From: a virus
Direction: 5' to 3' (one strand)
Virus record (IMG/VR): IMGVR_UViG_3300036853_000096
Location: 1 to 44,877 of that record
DNA: 44,877 bases
Below are positions 30,167-37,344 of the stretch, in pieces (the stretch's first letter is position 1; every line of letters begins with the position of its first letter). The notes below the pieces were generated by a model, which was given only the letters and a program-made list of their open reading frames with translations, did not search any database and was not told where the DNA came from. The position numbers were made by a program, and so were the translations under genes.

Positions 30167-32245
30167 ATGGGTTTCATGACGAGGCGAGACTTGAACATAA
30201 AAGCGCCCGACGATTTTGCAAGTGCCGCCGAGTGGGCCAACGCTTACCGCGCTCTCGGCCTCGCCGTCATCCCCGCCAGCGGCAACAAGAAAATCCCGCT
30301 GGGCGAGTGGAAGGAATTCCAGGGCGGCATCCCCCAGCCCGTGCACGACCGCTGGTACGGCGCCGGCGGCGACAACCTCTCGAATTACCGCATGGGCTTC
30401 CTGACCGGCGCCGCGTCGATCGGCGACGGATGGAAGCTGCTTCTCATAGACCTCGACGAAAAGGGCGCCATCTCCGGCAACGCGACGTGGGATCACTGGA
30501 TCGGCGAGAACGAGCTCGGCGTCGATCCCGAGACATGGCGCGCCAGGACCGGCGGCGGCGGCCAGCACATCTATTTCAAATACCCGGCAGACCTTCACAT
30601 CAGGAACACCCAGGAGACGATCGCCGGCATCGACGTTCGCGCCGAAGGCGGATTCGTGATCGCCCCGCCATCACTCCACGCGAGCGGCCGGCCGTATACG
30701 TGGCTCTATTCCCCATTCGAGACGGAACTCGCCGAGGCGCCGCAATGGCTGCTCGACAAGGTCGGCGCGTCGGCGCGGCCGTTCGATGCATCGCCGCGGG
30801 AGAAGGGCACCACGCCGGAACATGCCACGGATACGTGGGGCAACATTGTCGACGGCCGCGACGCTTACATGCGCGATGTCGTGTGGGCGGCCGTGGTCGA
30901 CCTCTATCGGGAATGCCCGATCCAGCCTCCAGAGCGCGAATCCGAAACTAAGTGTCTGGAGGCATATGCCACCTACTTGCGCCGCGTGCGACCGCAGGAA
31001 CTGGGCAAGTCTCTTGAGGACGAGGGGCGTGGCATTACCGCATTTCGCCAGAAATGGGCTTACGCAATGCGGCAGTGGGACGGCAAGGTCCACGAAGCCG
31101 CCGGCTATCCTTCGTTCAAGGATCGGCAGCCCACCTGGGATTTCGATGACGAGCTGATCGCACGCAGGGTTGACCCTGTGGCGTCAGCGCCAGCGTTGGT
31201 GCCGCCAGTCCGCTTCGTTTTCGAGACCATAGGCGATCTCCGCAAACGCCCGCCGGCCAAGTGGCTTGTCGACGGCTGGATACCGGAAGGCGCCATGGGA
31301 ATATTCTACGGCAAGTGGGCCGCAGGGAAATCGTTCATCGCCTTCGATCTCGGCCTGCACATTGCCTACAGCATGGAGACCTGGCACGGGGTCAAGCTGC
31401 CGGAAGGCGGTGCCGACGTGCTGGTGATCGCACGCGAAGGCCACCAGGGGTTCGTCCAGCGCATAGACGCCTTCAAGCAGCACTATGGCCTCGTCGACGA
31501 CACCGATCGCATCTTTTTCATGCGCGCGTCGGTGTCGTTCCAGAACGCTGACGATTTCAAGGCGCTGTGCACGGCCATACAGGCCCAGGGAAGAGCCTAC
31601 CGGCTTGTCCTGATCGATACCGTCGCCCGGGTTCTGCCAGGCGCGGATATGAACACCCAGGAGACGGCAACGGCGTTCATGGAGCGCTGCGCATACATCT
31701 CCCAGATCACGACTGCGGCGACGATCGGCGTCCACCACCAGAACAAGTCGGGCGGCATGATGGGCTCGACCTATTTCGAGGCCAACGCCGATTTCGTGTT
31801 CGAGGTCGAGCGGCACAATCCGGACGAAACGTCGCTGCAGTCCGGCGAGATCACATGCACGAAAATGAAGGACGGCGAGGACAACTGGAAGCGCGCCGTC
31901 CGCTACGAAAAGATCGCTACCGGGCCGACAGAGAGCAGCCTCGTCGTCAAGTCGATCGGTGGACCGGCGGCGGAAACGACGAGCAATCTACCCCCACGTG
32001 AAACGTGTCGCGCCATCCTGGATATGGTCCGCCGGCACTGGGACGAGAAGCATCCACTCAACCATACCGCGCAGGCCAAGGCTTCCGGCAAGTACGCGCC
32101 CCGGATCATCGGCAAAGCGTTCGGGCTCGAGCCGAAGGTTGTCGACAGGCTGATTCTCGAGTGGATCGATAACGACATCCTGCGTCTCGAAATATTTAAC
32201 ACAAATACCAAAGCCAAGGGGCTTCGGGTGATCGGGAGCATCTGA
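30167..32245 (+). CDS. Bifunctional primase-polymerase / RepA-type helicase
   Basis: The 692-aa product has a Prim-Pol domain at residues about 20-210: LAVIPASGNKKIPLGEWKEF, LLIDLDEKG with catalytic acids, GGGGQHIYF, and GIDVRAEGGFVIAPPS. A RepA/AAA_25-type ATPase follows, with Walker A GKWAAGKS at residues 382-389 and a Walker B-like RLVLIDTVARV. The C-terminal 90 residues resemble a winged domain. It would open DNA and prime synthesis for phage replication. An iteron array lies directly downstream. A Met three codons later is an alternative start. Confidence 0.88.
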   Translation: MGFMTRRDLNIKAPDDFASAAEWANAYRALGLAVIPASGNKKIPLGEWKEFQGGIPQPVHDRWYGAGGDNLSNYRMGFLTGAASIGDGWKLLLIDLDEKGAISGNATWDHWIGENELGVDPETWRARTGGGGQHIYFKYPADLHIRNTQETIAGIDVRAEGGFVIAPPSLHASGRPYTWLYSPFETELAEAPQWLLDKVGASARPFDASPREKGTTPEHATDTWGNIVDGRDAYMRDVVWAAVVDLYRECPIQPPERESETKCLEAYATYLRRVRPQELGKSLEDEGRGITAFRQKWAYAMRQWDGKVHEAAGYPSFKDRQPTWDFDDELIARRVDPVASAPALVPPVRFVFETIGDLRKRPPAKWLVDGWIPEGAMGIFYGKWAAGKSFIAFDLGLHIAYSMETWHGVKLPEGGADVLVIAREGHQGFVQRIDAFKQHYGLVDDTDRIFFMRASVSFQNADDFKALCTAIQAQGRAYRLVLIDTVARVLPGADMNTQETATAFMERCAYISQITTAATIGVHHQNKSGGMMGSTYFEANADFVFEVERHNPDETSLQSGEITCTKMKDGEDNWKRAVRYEKIATGPTESSLVVKSIGGPAAETTSNLPPRETCRAILDMVRRHWDEKHPLNHTAQAKASGKYAPRIIGKAFGLEPKVVDRLILEWIDNDILRLEIFNTNTKAKGLRVIGSI

Positions 32246-32251
32246 GATGCG

Positions 32252-32431
32252 TTGCGGAGGTCTTGCGGAAGTCTGCGGAACTACCCCTGAAAAACTCAAT
32301 GAAATCAATGCGGAACTCATTTGCGGAAGTGCGGAACTAGCATCAAAAAACTCAATGAAATCAATGCGGAGGTTGCGGAACTCACCACCCCCATACTTCG
32401 TATGGATGCTGCGCTGCTCCGCAAGCAGCGC
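32252..32431. other. Putative replication origin: iteron array and hairpin
   Basis: In the 210-bp gap after the primase-helicase gene, TGCGGA occurs eight times in the same orientation (starting 32253, 32264, 32274, 32309, 32322, 32330, 32365, 32374). A 25-bp direct repeat beginning AAAAACTCAATG is found at 32290-32314 and 32346-32370. The palindrome CATAC-TTC-GTATG lies at 32392-32404. An 8-bp stem (GCGCTGCT/AGCAGCGC, 32411-32431) has a loop that carries the reverse element. Iterons, A-rich repeats and hairpins next to replication genes are typical of origins. Confidence 0.65.
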
Positions 32432-32454
32432 GCATCGGAAGGAGATTCGTCCTC

Positions 32455-33021
32455 ATGGCCTATGACTTCGATAACGCGACCGTAGCGTCGAAATCCAAAA
32501 CTGACTTAGCCGTCGAGATGGTGGCAGCCCTCAACAAGCTCGACGCCACCGCACGCGCCATGGAGCGAAAATGGGGCGCTGCCCGATTGCCCTCCCTCCT
32601 CCCCGACGAATTGGCAGCCAGGTTCTACAACCAACACCGGAAGGTTGCAGAGGCCAGCCATGCCCATGACGACAGGCTGACCGTCGTCGAGGCTGGCAAG
32701 ATGCTCTCGGCATGGCAGTACCTCGACGCCGAGGCTGCCCGTCTCGGCGCCGAGCCGATCCATCCCAGCGTTTGGGAAGTAGTCTCTGACGGCAAGGTGA
32801 TCGCCATTGTCCGCGACGAGGACGAGGCAGCCGCGGTCGATCCCGGCGATCGCTACGTCACGGTCTACACCCTGGCCGAAATTGCCCGCCTGCTCGAAGC
32901 CAATCCAACCGTCGCCGCGATCAAGGAAAAATTCCCCGGCGCCCAGGTGGTCGAGCCGAGGACGCGACCTCCGGACACATTCTGGGAGCGAGGCGACGAC
33001 ATCCCGTTTTTCAATCTGTGA
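32455..33021 (+). CDS. Hypothetical protein, 188 aa
   Basis: It starts behind AAGGAGATTCGTCCTC. The product (MAYDFDNATVASKSKTDLAV) has a helical N-terminal half (AEMVAALNKLDATARAMERK-type) and a mixed second half with a VWEVVSDGKVIAIVRDEDEA strand pair. It lies between the iteron array and the DnaA-like gene, so a replication role is possible. No family is recognised. Confidence 0.6.
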   Translation: MAYDFDNATVASKSKTDLAVEMVAALNKLDATARAMERKWGAARLPSLLPDELAARFYNQHRKVAEASHAHDDRLTVVEAGKMLSAWQYLDAEAARLGAEPIHPSVWEVVSDGKVIAIVRDEDEAAAVDPGDRYVTVYTLAEIARLLEANPTVAAIKEKFPGAQVVEPRTRPPDTFWERGDDIPFFNL

Positions 33022-33042
33022 ACGAGTAAAGGAACTACCAAA

Positions 33043-33531
33043 GTGGCAAAAGTGATCTACGCACCGGAGAACGATTCGCCGGGGAATTTCGAAAGGGGGC
33101 TGCCGCGGATCGACGTGCTCGCCCATCGCGTGCTCGCCATGCACCGGGACATGACACCGCGCGGGGACAAGCCAGTCCTGCCCGAACGGCAGACCATGCG
33201 CCAGATCAAAATTCGCTCGGAAAAAGCCAGCCGCTGGCTCAATCGCCAGGGATTGGAACGGCTTGCCGCCGAGCGTGATGCCTACGGCACTCCCACATGG
33301 CGAGCCGTGGCCGCAGCCGCCGTGCTCGAGACCGGGTTGCCCATCTCGTGGAGCGATATCGTGGGGCCTAGCCGCAAGCGGCATATCGTCCATGCGCGCG
33401 GCATGGCGATCTGCTCCGTTCGCAGGCAAAAGCCCCATTTGTCGCTCTGCAAGATCGGAAAGCTGTTCGGCGGGCGTGACCGCACGACGGTCCTGAATTC
33501 CCTCCAGAAACACGGCGCGGTGCAGCCATGA
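33043..33531 (+). CDS. DnaA domain IV-like DNA-binding protein
   Basis: Residues about 85-157 of this 162-aa protein match the C-terminal DNA-binding domain of DnaA. ISWSDIVGPSRKRHIVHARG aligns with the basic loop and ARQ/AM helix, and IGKLFGGRDRTTVLNSLQKH aligns with the DnaA signature I-G-x-x-F-G-G-R-D-H-T-T-V-L. The ATPase domain is absent. The first 80 residues are unrelated (MAKVIYAPENDSPGNFERGL). It lies 0.6 kb from the iterons and probably binds DnaA-box-like sites to start phage replication or to regulate genes. Confidence 0.8.
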   Translation: MAKVIYAPENDSPGNFERGLPRIDVLAHRVLAMHRDMTPRGDKPVLPERQTMRQIKIRSEKASRWLNRQGLERLAAERDAYGTPTWRAVAAAAVLETGLPISWSDIVGPSRKRHIVHARGMAICSVRRQKPHLSLCKIGKLFGGRDRTTVLNSLQKHGAVQP

Positions 33532-33845
33532 TTTGCCCTTGCTGCGGCCAGGCTTTAAACAACCGTGCCTCCCTTGAAAGTCTCGCCAGCGCACCGCTCG
33601 CCAAGTTGGAACACCGCATCATCGATGCAATGGTGCGCGCCTATCCGCGCTCCGTCACCCGCGCCGGTCTCGTCGACGTGCTCTACTTTGACGATCCGGA
33701 TGGCGGGCCTGACAGCGCCGAGAACATCGTCGCCGTCATGATGGTGCGGCTGCGCAAGAAGTTGCCGCCCTATGGCTGGACCATCCCCAACTGTCGCTCG
33801 GGTTCCGGCAACTATGGTCGATACAAGCTGGAACCGTTGCCATGA
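33528..33845 (+). CDS. Winged-helix regulator with N-terminal Cys cluster
   Basis: The 105-aa product overlaps the DnaA-like gene by 4 bp. It opens MICPCCGQAL, a compact Cys cluster that could be half of a zinc site. A winged helix-turn-helix of the OmpR/response-regulator effector type follows: KLEHRIIDAMVRAYPRSVTR, then SAENIVAVMMVRLRKKLPPY and a wing with YGRYKLEPLP. It has no receiver domain. It is the second of a run of DNA-binding proteins ahead of the late genes and may regulate late transcription. Confidence 0.65.
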   Translation: MICPCCGQALNNRASLESLASAPLAKLEHRIIDAMVRAYPRSVTRAGLVDVLYFDDPDGGPDSAENIVAVMMVRLRKKLPPYGWTIPNCRSGSGNYGRYKLEPLP

Positions 33846-34399
33846 CGACTTGCCCGTCGCCCGCAAATCAGTTACGCATGGCCTCGCCTCACCGTGGCTT
33901 TTCCCCATCAGGTCCGCCAGACCGGGGTGAAGCCTTGAAACAACAAATCGACCTTGCCGGTTACGACGGCAACGTTCTCGTCCGCGTCTCAACGCGCATT
34001 ACCAGTCATCGCGTCGACCATCGCATCATGCGATGCCGGCCAGGATCGTTCGACTGGCGCTACGCCAAGCGGCAATCAGCCCTCTACCACGCCGGCAACC
34101 AGTTCAGGCTGCTCTGGGAGAAGGCAGGCATCGCCCTTGCCAGCTCGGTCGACTTCATGCGCGGCACCAAGTCGGGCAGCCAGATGGGAATTTCTGAAAG
34201 TCGCCTGCATGCCCTCCAGAGCCTCAGCTGCGTCGTAACCGACCTCGGCAGGTTTTCCACAGAGCGGCTGATCGATTATTGCGTGCTCGGTCACACGACA
34301 GCTGAGCTGGCAAACAAGCACGCGCTGCCCGATCGTGATATGGCCGCCGTGCTCGACAAGGATTTGCGGTCGTGTGCCGATGCAATGAGGTATTCGTGA
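33842..34399 (+). CDS. Putative late regulator, 185 aa
   Basis: It overlaps the winged-helix gene by 4 bp. After a Pro-rich N-terminus, residues about 70-185 read ALYHAGNQFRLLWEKAGIAL and SRLHALQSLSCVVTDLGRFS, ending in an HTH-like pair (LIDYCVLGHTTAELANKHAL). The pattern resembles DUF6456-type proteins and other small phage regulators encoded just before late genes. An antiterminator or activator role is inferred from that position, next to a promoter-terminator arrangement. Confidence 0.55.
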   Translation: MTTCPSPANQLRMASPHRGFSPSGPPDRGEALKQQIDLAGYDGNVLVRVSTRITSHRVDHRIMRCRPGSFDWRYAKRQSALYHAGNQFRLLWEKAGIALASSVDFMRGTKSGSQMGISESRLHALQSLSCVVTDLGRFSTERLIDYCVLGHTTAELANKHALPDRDMAAVLDKDLRSCADAMRYS

Positions 34400-34704
34400 T
34401 GAGCGAAACATTAGTGGAGCGGATGGCTCGCGCGATGTGGGTTGCGCTCGAAAATGACACGCTTACCGGAACTTGGGACGAAACGCACGAAGATGGCGGG
34501 CTGAAACAGCGGCTTACGCGCATGGCCCTTGCTGCTCTCGAAGCATTCAAGGCCATGAAGCCGACGCCGAAAATGGAACACGCAGCGCTCGTTGCCTACG
34601 AGATGGTCGCGGGTATCATCCCAAACACCGCTGAGCGGCATTGTTGCCTCATACTCGAAGCGTATCTCGACGCCGCTATCGCGGAAGCAGAGCGCAAGCC
34701 ATGA
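34399..34704 (+). CDS. Hypothetical protein, 101 aa
   Basis: It starts in a TGATGAGC overlap with the preceding gene. The product (MSETLVERMARAMWVALEND) resembles small phage proteins beginning with a METLVERxARAxW helix, with KQRLTRMALAALEAFKAMKP following. It has three Cys residues. It is the last gene before the putative late promoter and terminator. Function unknown. Confidence 0.6.
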   Translation: MSETLVERMARAMWVALENDTLTGTWDETHEDGGLKQRLTRMALAALEAFKAMKPTPKMEHAALVAYEMVAGIIPNTAERHCCLILEAYLDAAIAEAERKP

Positions 34705-34710
34705 AACCGC

Positions 34711-34738
34711 TTGACATTCTGCCAAATTGCCCGATGCT
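34711..34738 (+). promoter_or_regulatory. Candidate late promoter
   Basis: A perfect TTGACA (34711-34716, within CTTGACA) is followed by poor -10 choices (GATGCT with a 16-bp spacer is the best). Transcription would start near 34745 and meet a terminator about 20 bp later, an arrangement like lambda pR'/tR'. The -10 is weak, so the call is tentative. Confidence 0.35.
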
Positions 34739-34765
34739 AGCAGGCAGATCACGAACTGCGACCGC

Positions 34766-34792
34766 AACCCGCCCGCCCGAGGCGGGTTTTTT
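34766..34792 (+). terminator. Rho-independent terminator before the packaging genes
   Basis: AACCCGCC (34766-34773) pairs with GGCGGGTT (34781-34788) around a seven-base loop and runs into TTTTTT (34787-34792). It separates the early/regulatory operon from the terminase genes. The next gene starts only 17 bp after it, so late transcription must pass it or begin within it. Confidence 0.9.
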
Positions 34793-34808
34793 GTTGGAGC
34801 AATCCACC

Positions 34809-34940
34809 ATGCCGCTGAAATCCGGTTCCTCCAAAGCCACCATCTCCAAGAACATCAAAACCGAGATGTCCGCCGGCAAGCCGCAAAAGCAGGCTGTCGC
34901 GATCGCTCTGAGTAAGGCTCGTGGCGGGAAAAAGCGTTAA
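34809..34940 (+). CDS. Small basic protein (DUF6496-like)
   Basis: The 43-aa product (MPLKSGSSKATISKNIKTEM, then KPQKQAVAIALSKARGGKKR) matches the short Lys/Ser-rich proteins grouped as DUF6496 and often found beside phage packaging genes. The spacing KSGSSKATISKNI and KQAVAIAL are the recognisable parts. Its high positive charge suggests contact with nucleic acid. It overlaps the small terminase start by 20 bp. Confidence 0.7.
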   Translation: MPLKSGSSKATISKNIKTEMSAGKPQKQAVAIALSKARGGKKR

Positions 34941-35340
34941 ACTCGGTCGTCCCTCCAAATACAGCGAGGACATCGTCGGGGAAATCTGCGAGCGGATCGG
35001 TGAAGGCGAAAGCCTGAGGTCGATCTGCCTCGACGAGAAAATGCCCGACTTGCGTAACGCCATGCGCTGGCTGGTTGTGCGCGAAGATTTCCGCCAACGA
35101 TACGCGCTCGCGCGCGAAACCCAAGCTGATACCTTCGTCGACGACATCGTTCGGATTGCGGACACCGAGACCGATCCGAATGTGGCGCGTGTCAGGATCG
35201 ATGCGCGCAAGTGGGTTGCCGGCAAGATGCGGCCGAAGAAATATGGCGAGAAGCTTGAGCTCGAGCACGGTAGCGATCCGAACAAGCCGGTTGTCCAGCG
35301 TATCGAACGAGTGATCGTGGATCCGAAGAAGGAATCCTGA
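34921..35340 (+). CDS. terS: Terminase small subunit (Sf6-type)
   Basis: The 139-aa product starts at a GTG. GRPSKYSEDIVGEICERIGE and ESLRSICLDEKMPDL form the N-terminal HTH used to recognise packaging DNA. RYALARETQADTFVDDIVRI is the central oligomerisation helix pair, and KWVAGKMRPKKYGEK is the usual C-terminal segment. TerS rings select concatemeric phage DNA and stimulate TerL. The Sf6-type assignment predicts headful packaging, consistent with a circular map. Confidence 0.88.
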   Translation: MAGKSVKLGRPSKYSEDIVGEICERIGEGESLRSICLDEKMPDLRNAMRWLVVREDFRQRYALARETQADTFVDDIVRIADTETDPNVARVRIDARKWVAGKMRPKKYGEKLELEHGSDPNKPVVQRIERVIVDPKKES

Positions 35341-35341
35341 C

Positions 35342-35599
35342 ATGACCAAGCACCCCACCAAGGGCAGCCCTGTCCACATCAACCGAGACGGCAAACCTGC
35401 CACTGCATCTGATCCGGTGCTCGACGAAGCCGCCGCCGAGGCAAAGCGTCCTCTGACAGAGGATGAGGCCGCCATGAAGCTGAAGGAAGATCAGAAAGCC
35501 TTCATGGAAAGCACAGACGACGATCACAAGCTGCTGCAGATTCTGTTCCGGCGCCGTGTGATCAATTGGGAAGACGTTACGTCGATCCTCGATCTGTAA
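35342..35599 (+). CDS. Hypothetical protein between the terminase subunits, 85 aa
   Basis: The acidic, Lys-rich product (MTKHPTKGSPVHINRDGKPA) is probably disordered at its N-terminus and helical at the end (DHKLLQILFRRRVINWEDVT). It is separated from TerS and TerL by one base on each side. A role in packaging is possible only by position. Confidence 0.6.
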   Translation: MTKHPTKGSPVHINRDGKPATASDPVLDEAAAEAKRPLTEDEAAMKLKEDQKAFMESTDDDHKLLQILFRRRVINWEDVTSILDL

Positions 35600-35600
35600 C

Positions 35601-36932
35601 GTGATTCCGCTTACGATCGAAACAGCCCGCGTCTTTCTGCCGCTCCTGACGCCAGCTCGCGATAAGGGAGCCTGGGGCGGCCGCGGCAGCGGCAAGTCGC
35701 ATTTCTTCGCAGGATTGATGGTCGAGGACGCCGTTCGCTTTCCAGGCGAGGCCGGCGAGGGGCTGCGGGCCATCTGCGGCCGTGAAATCCAGAAGAGCCT
35801 GAAGGACTCGGCCAAGCATCTAATCGAAGCCAAGCTGGCGGAATGCCGTCTGGGCGAGGCGGACGGTTTTCGCGTCTTCGAGAAACAGCTCGAGACGCCC
35901 GGCGACGGGCTGATCGTCTTCCAGGGCCTGCAGGACCACACCACGGACTCGATCAAGTCGTTTGAAGGCTTCCATCGGTTCTGGGGTGAGGAAGCGCATA
36001 GCATCAGGCAGCGCTCGCTCAACCTCATCCGCCCGACAATCCGATGGGAGAACAAGCGGCTCGGCCTCTCGTCGGAATTGTGGTGGAGCTGGAACCCGCT
36101 GCGCAAGAACGATCCGGTCGACGTGATGCTGAGAGGCGACAGCCAGCCGACCAATGCGGTCGTGGTGCATGCCAACTGGTCGGACAATCCGTGGTTTCCC
36201 GACGTGCTCGAGCAGGAGCGCCAGGACTGCCTGCGGGTGACGCCCGACCAGTACGATCACATCTGGGAAGGCGGCTATGCCTCGGTGCTGGCCGGCGCCT
36301 ACTACGCGCAGAGCCTGGCACAGGCGAAGCTGGAGAAGCGGATTACGCGCGTTGCCTTCGATCCGCTCATGCGCGTGCGCATCTTCTGCGATCTCGGCGG
36401 GACTGGGGCCAAAGCTGACGCCTTCGCAATGTGGCCGGCGCAGTTCGTTGGTCGTGAGATCAGGACGCGGGATTATTACGAGGCTGTAGGGCAGCCGCTC
36501 GCAACGCATCTGGGCTGGCTGCACGAGCATGGCTATTCGCCGGCCCGAGCCGACATTTACCTACCGCACGATGGCGTAAAGCATGATGGCGTCTACGACG
36601 TGACGTTCGAGAGCGCATTTAGTCAGGCCGGGTATGACGTGACGGTCATTCAGAATCAGGGGGCAGGTGCGGCCAAGATGCGTGTGGAAGCGGCCCGCCG
36701 GCTATTCCCGAGCATCTGGTTCGACGAAGAGACGACTGACGCCGGTCGGGCTGCCCTCGGCTGGTATCACGAGAACATCGACGAAAAGCGCAACGTTGGG
36801 CTTGGCCCGCTTCATGACTGGTCGTCGAACGGCGCTGATGCCTTTGGCCTGATGTGCGTTGCGTACGAGGCACCGAAGGTGAAGCGCAGCAGCAGCCCGC
36901 CGCCTCGCCGCGGCAGTTCGATGGCCGCTTAA
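35601..36932 (+). CDS. terL: Terminase large subunit
   Basis: The 443-aa product starts at a GTG. The ATPase has Walker A GGRGSGKS at residues 26-33 and a Walker B-like FHRFWGEEAH, with Glu as the catalytic residue. The nuclease half has DLGGTGAKADAFAMWP and later acidic positions (HDWSSNGADAFGL) in the order of P22/Sf6-type TerL nucleases (Terminase_3/6). It cuts concatemers and pumps DNA through the portal. The last 20 residues are Ser/Pro/Arg-rich. Confidence 0.92.
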   Translation: MIPLTIETARVFLPLLTPARDKGAWGGRGSGKSHFFAGLMVEDAVRFPGEAGEGLRAICGREIQKSLKDSAKHLIEAKLAECRLGEADGFRVFEKQLETPGDGLIVFQGLQDHTTDSIKSFEGFHRFWGEEAHSIRQRSLNLIRPTIRWENKRLGLSSELWWSWNPLRKNDPVDVMLRGDSQPTNAVVVHANWSDNPWFPDVLEQERQDCLRVTPDQYDHIWEGGYASVLAGAYYAQSLAQAKLEKRITRVAFDPLMRVRIFCDLGGTGAKADAFAMWPAQFVGREIRTRDYYEAVGQPLATHLGWLHEHGYSPARADIYLPHDGVKHDGVYDVTFESAFSQAGYDVTVIQNQGAGAAKMRVEAARRLFPSIWFDEETTDAGRAALGWYHENIDEKRNVGLGPLHDWSSNGADAFGLMCVAYEAPKVKRSSSPPPRRGSSMAA

Positions 36933-36954
36933 GCTTTCAAGGGAAACAACTGAC

Positions 36955-37344
36955 ATGACGATTGGCGCAAGTGGCGACACTGTTGGCTATGACGCCGGTA
37001 ACGGGCGTTATCAGACTGCTGCTTTGGTCGTTTCCGTCGACCGCAGCGGTAATCCTACAGGCGCAGCTCCGCTCGGCGCCGGCACCGATCGTTCGGGCTC
37101 GATCACGCTCGGCGGCACGGCGCAGGTGCTCGCGGCTGCCAACACATCGCGGCTTACACTCGTCGGGCAGAACATAGATCCCGCTGAGGATATGTGGATC
37201 AACGAAGTCGGCGGCACGGCGACGGCCAACACGGCCGGCTCGACGCTGGTTCCGGCAAAAGCAACGTTTTCGATTGATACCACCCGCGCAATCAGCATCG
37301 TGGCGGCGACGACCGGCCACAAGTTCACGGCGGTCGAACTCTGA
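36955..37344 (+). CDS. Small beta-rich virion protein
   Basis: The 129-aa product (MTIGASGDTVGYDAGNGRYQ) is Gly/Thr/Ala-rich, with SGSITLGGTAQVLAAANTSR and a run of alternating hydrophobic residues. It looks like a small structural protein that decorates heads or tails. It follows TerL and overlaps the propeller-like gene in TGATG. I do not recognise a named family. Confidence 0.5.
   Translation: MTIGASGDTVGYDAGNGRYQTAALVVSVDRSGNPTGAAPLGAGTDRSGSITLGGTAQVLAAANTSRLTLVGQNIDPAEDMWINEVGGTATANTAGSTLVPAKATFSIDTTRAISIVAATTGHKFTAVEL

Noticed and set aside
32247-32465. 72-codon open frame through the iteron region
   Set aside because: Its sequence is produced by the DNA repeats (repeated CGGL/KNSMKSM-like pieces); the repeat structure explains the DNA better than a protein does.
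32506-33594. 362-codon open frame on the minus strand
   Set aside because: It covers the DnaA-like gene and its neighbour in antisense and has no ribosome-binding site or motif.
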